A stretch of DNA of 64,000 nucleotides. Origin: Mesorhizobium prunaredense. GTDB lineage: Bacteria; Pseudomonadota; Alphaproteobacteria; Rhizobiales; Rhizobiaceae. Within the stretch, counting starts at the first letter, position 1; every line of letters begins with the position of its first letter. Position numbers and translations under genes: made by a program. Below the pieces are notes generated by a model that was not told the DNA's origin, ran no database searches, and worked only from the letters and a program-made list of their open reading frames with translations. This document shows positions 61,326 through 64,000 of this stretch, one piece after another. The stretch spans positions 1 to 64,000 of the forward strand of contig NZ_FTPD01000078.1 of the NCBI RefSeq assembly GCF_900156895.1, in the 5' to 3' direction.

Positions 61326-63395
61326 CTACCCCCGGCCGCGCCGGGCGGCGTGGCCCTCGCGCGAACGACGCCGTGGGGCGGCATCGCCGGCAATGCCGTC
61401 CTCGCTGACGGTCTTGCGCGGTGGCAGCTTCACCGCCGCCGATAGTTTCGGGAACGGGTCGATCTTGTTCGGCAGCGCCATGGCATAGACGAAATGCTCC
61501 TGGAATCTCGGCTCCAGCGCGGTCTCGATCTTCTCGATCCGGCTCACCGTTTCCTCGATCTCGCGGCGATAGCCGCGATTGAGCAGCGCCATGCGCGCAC
61601 CGGCGCCGGCGGCGTTGCCGACGGCCGAGACCTTGTCGAGATCGCAGTCGGGAATCAGTCCCAGCACCATGGCGTATTTCGGATCGATGAAGGAGCCGAA
61701 GGCGCCGGCGAAGTGGATGCGGTCGACATGATCGGTGTGCTGCTTTTCCATCAACAGCTTGGTGCCGGCATAGAGTGCGGCCTTGGCGAGCTGGATGGCG
61801 CGCACGTCGGTCTGTGTGATGGTGATCCTCGGCTCGCCTTCCTTCAGCACGTAGGAGAAGGTGCGGCCATTGGCGGTGACGCGCGGCGAGCGGGCGCAGA
61901 GCCCACCGTCGATGACGCCGTCCTCGGAGATGATGCCGGCCAGGTACATCTCGGCGACCACCTCGATGATGCCCGAGCCGCAGATGCCGGTGACGCCGGT
62001 TGCCTGCACGCTGTCGAGGAAGTCGGGCTCGTCGGACCATAGTTCCGAGCCGATGACGCGGTATTTCGGCTCCAGCGTGTCGGGATCGATGCGGACGCGC
62101 TCGATGGCGCCAGGAGCGGCGCGCTGGCCGCCGGAGATTTCCGCGCCCTCGAAGGCCGGACCGGTGGGCGAGGAGGCCGCCACGACCCGCTGGCGATTGC
62201 CGAGCACGATCTCGGCATTGGTGCCGACGTCGACGATCAACATCATCTCGTCCTGGCGGTGCGGGCCTTCCGACAGCGTCACCGCAGCCGCGTCGGCGCC
62301 GACATGGCCGGCGATGCACGGCAGCATATAGAGCCTGGCGCCCTGGTTGAGCTTCAGGCCGATATCCGACGCCTTGATGTGCACCGCGCCCGAGACAGCC
62401 AACGCGAAGGGCGCGCCGCCGAGTTCGGTCGGGTCGATGCCGAGGAACAGATGGTGCATGATCGGATTGCCGACGAAGACGCAATCCAGGATGTCGTTGC
62501 GCTGGACGTTGCCTTTCGCGCAAACCTTGTCGACAAGACCCGAGATCGCCTCGCGCACCGCGACCGTCATGCCTTCGCGACCGTCCGGGTTCATCATCAC
62601 ATAGGAAACGCGGCTCATCAGATCCTCGCCGAAGCGGATCTGCGGGTTCGACGTGCCCGACGAGGCGGCGACGCGGCCCGACAGCAGCGACACCAGATGC
62701 ATGGCGATGGTGGTCGAGCCGATATCGCAGGCAAGCCCGTAGGCCTCGTTCTTGAGGCCGGGCCACAACGAGATGACCCGCGCGGTTTCGCTGTCGGCAT
62801 CCTTGTGGATGGCGGCGGTCGCGGTCCAGTTGCCTTTGCGCAAGATGCCTTGCACCTGCGGCAGCAGATGGAAATCGAAATCGAGGCTCTTGAGCCCCCA
62901 GTCCTTCATCAGCGCGATCTTCAGGCGATCGAGATCGCCTGATGGATTGTGCATGTCGGGCTCTTCGATCTCGACATAGCACATGTGGATTGCCGAATCG
63001 CGGGCAATGACCCTGGTGTCGGCGTCCTTGCGAATGGTCTGTGCGTTGATGACCGTATCCTGCGGCACGTCGACGACGAGATCGCCGAGGATCTGCGCCG
63101 AGCAGGACAGGCGGCGCCGTTCGGGAAGGCCGCGCACGCGTTCATAGCGCTCCTCCTTGGCGCCCTTGGGCGAGATGTGGTCGTTGGATGAGACGATCTT
63201 GTGCTTGGCGAAATTGCCTTCCTGCACCTCGACCTGGCAGCGCCCGCAGGTGGCGCGTCCACCGCACACGCTCTCGACATAGACGCCGAGCTGGCGTGCG
63301 GCATCGAGCACCGGCGTGCCGACCGGAAACCGCCCGCGCTTGCCGGACGGCATGAACAGCACGAGCGGATCGGTGATGTTGGCAGGAGAGTTCAC
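61326..63395 (-). CDS. Corrinoid-protein reductive activator ([2Fe-2S]-ASKHA, RamA/RACE-like)
   Basis: Such proteins use ATP to reduce an inactive Co(II) corrinoid protein back to Co(I). The chain, about 689 aa, has an N-terminal [2Fe-2S] ferredoxin domain (VCGGRATCGRC; Cys 44, 50, 53 and about 98), a linker, and a C-terminal ASKHA ATPase (DIGSTTIAMHLVSLLSG near residue 220; IVDVGTNAEIVLGN; ICGSGIIEVVAEMYLAG). The very end is Arg/Gly-rich. The GTG at 63395 gives no overlap with the upstream gene; the ATGs at 63461 and 63455, the latter with GAAGG, are alternatives overlapping it by about 50 bp. It is coupled to a methyltransferase gene. Confidence 0.88.
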   Translation of the reverse strand: MNSPANITDPLVLFMPSGKRGRFPVGTPVLDAARQLGVYVESVCGGRATCGRCQVEVQEGNFAKHKIVSSNDHISPKGAKEERYERVRGLPERRRLSCSAQILGDLVVDVPQDTVINAQTIRKDADTRVIARDSAIHMCYVEIEEPDMHNPSGDLDRLKIALMKDWGLKSLDFDFHLLPQVQGILRKGNWTATAAIHKDADSETARVISLWPGLKNEAYGLACDIGSTTIAMHLVSLLSGRVAASSGTSNPQIRFGEDLMSRVSYVMMNPDGREGMTVAVREAISGLVDKVCAKGNVQRNDILDCVFVGNPIMHHLFLGIDPTELGGAPFALAVSGAVHIKASDIGLKLNQGARLYMLPCIAGHVGADAAAVTLSEGPHRQDEMMLIVDVGTNAEIVLGNRQRVVAASSPTGPAFEGAEISGGQRAAPGAIERVRIDPDTLEPKYRVIGSELWSDEPDFLDSVQATGVTGICGSGIIEVVAEMYLAGIISEDGVIDGGLCARSPRVTANGRTFSYVLKEGEPRITITQTDVRAIQLAKAALYAGTKLLMEKQHTDHVDRIHFAGAFGSFIDPKYAMVLGLIPDCDLDKVSAVGNAAGAGARMALLNRGYRREIEETVSRIEKIETALEPRFQEHFVYAMALPNKIDPFPKLSAAVKLPPRKTVSEDGIAGDAAPRRRSREGHAARRGRG

Positions 63396-63405
63396 GATTG
63401 CGCGC

Positions 63406-64000
63406 TTATCCTCGGGCCATACGGGCTTCACGGCCGCCGCGCCGGCGGCCGCCATTGCCATTGCCTTCGCCCGGCGCGTTGACTTGCGTGGGCGCCGCGA
63501 TCGCCTGGCCGCCTTCGGCCGGCTTGTAGTCCTTGTAGGTCCTGATCCAGTTGGTGCAGTTCTCGTCGGTGCCGTTCAGCACATTGGCGCCGCGCACAGC
63601 TTCCATCTCTTGCGGCCGCACCGGGTTCATGATCGCCGAGGTCATGCCGGCGCCGATCACCATCGGGATGAAGGCAGCATTGATGCCGTGGCGGTGCGGC
63701 AGGCCGAACGAGATGTTTGACAGGCCGCAGGTGGTGTTGACCTTGAGCTCTTCACGCAGCCGGCGCAGCAGCGCAAAGACCTGGCGGCCGGCGTCGCCCA
63801 GCGCGCCGATCGGCATGACCAGCGGATCGACGACCACGTCATGCGCCGGAATGCCGAAATCGGCGCAGCGCTCGACGATCTTCTTGGCGACGGCGAAGCG
63901 CACATCCGGATCCATCGAAATGCCTGTCTCGTCGTTGGAGATGGCAACCACCGGGACATTGTATTTCTTGACCAGCGGCAGGATGGCTTCGAGCTTCTCT
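63406..64000 (-). CDS. Methyl-H4folate:corrinoid methyltransferase (pterin-binding domain), partial
   Basis: The window edge cuts the gene; 197 C-terminal residues remain. They show the TIM-barrel pterin-binding fold shared with dihydropteroate synthase and MetH: VVAISNDETGIS, VVVDPLVMPIG, NTTCGLSNISFGLPHR, and MVIGAGMTSAIMNPV. This arrangement (asparagine in GLSNISFG) is that of methyltetrahydrofolate-corrinoid methyltransferases rather than of folate biosynthesis. The C-terminal tail is Gly/Arg-rich (GEGNGNGGRRRGGREARMARG-like). With the activator it implies a corrinoid-dependent methyl-transfer system continuing beyond the window. Confidence 0.85.
   Translation of the reverse strand, partial: EKLEAILPLVKKYNVPVVAISNDETGISMDPDVRFAVAKKIVERCADFGIPAHDVVVDPLVMPIGALGDAGRQVFALLRRLREELKVNTTCGLSNISFGLPHRHGINAAFIPMVIGAGMTSAIMNPVRPQEMEAVRGANVLNGTDENCTNWIRTYKDYKPAEGGQAIAAPTQVNAPGEGNGNGGRRRGGREARMARG

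Overview
The window reads as chromosomal DNA of a GC-rich alphaproteobacterium of the Rhizobiales, most like Mesorhizobium. This rests on an alphaproteobacterial ProRS (442 aa) next to lolC-lolD, a GAAC-N7-GAAC (alphaproteobacterial type) LexA operator, a B12-riboswitch cbtBA-cob locus, a mannosylfructose-synthesis gene pair as in Agrobacterium, heterotetrameric sarcosine oxidase, DUF1127 proteins and many rhizobial-type intergenic palindromes. No database search was possible; family calls come from motifs and remembered family features.

Layout. 1-4.4 kb: proS-lolC-lolD, then a 269-bp palindromic element and a 28-aa membrane peptide behind a double LexA operator. 4.4-7.6 kb: a DUF559 endonuclease gene, apparently frameshifted and enclosed by inverted repeats, lipB, tRNA-Leu(GAG), a DapA-family gene and a decayed cupin gene. 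7.7-13 kb: a PAP2-type membrane enzyme, a GH32 fructosidase and mfpsA-mfpsB (mannosylfructose). 13.3-18.9 kb: mgtE, a MerR regulator, a two-gene membrane operon, a Rieske oxygenase and chaC. 19-24.3 kb: B12 riboswitch, cbtB-cbtA-cobU-cobO, terminator, then divergent cobD and cobC plus a tyrosine-phosphatase-like gene coupled to cobC. 24.3-34.2 kb: serine hydrolase, creatininase-like and RidA-like genes, then a catabolic operon of unknown substrate (NMT1-type ABC importer, cytosine-deaminase-like amidohydrolase, FAD-linked oxidase, two flavodoxin-fold reductases).

34.2-64 kb is dominated by methylated-amine and one-carbon metabolism. An operon led by an XRE-cupin regulator carries two dimethylglycine-dehydrogenase-like FAD-GcvT proteins, a homocysteine S-methyltransferase and an aminotransferase. 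It is followed by soxBDAG, a third and divergent FAD-GcvT protein, a GATase1-AraC regulator of the GbdR kind behind three perfect inverted repeats, and, at the window edge, a methyl-H4folate/corrinoid methyltransferase with its [2Fe-2S] ATP-dependent activator. Interspersed are an MscS channel, small secreted proteins, a VtlR/LsrB-like LysR gene divergent from a DUF1127 gene, an HSL-type hydrolase and a multiply frameshifted membrane-protein gene.

Working together, these genes would take a quaternary or methylated amine (betaine, dimethylglycine, sarcosine) down to glycine, passing methyl groups to tetrahydrofolate, homocysteine or a corrinoid protein. The neighbouring B12 genes would supply the cofactor for the corrinoid route. 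At least four families of intergenic palindromes recur, several placed exactly on stop codons or immediately before start codons.
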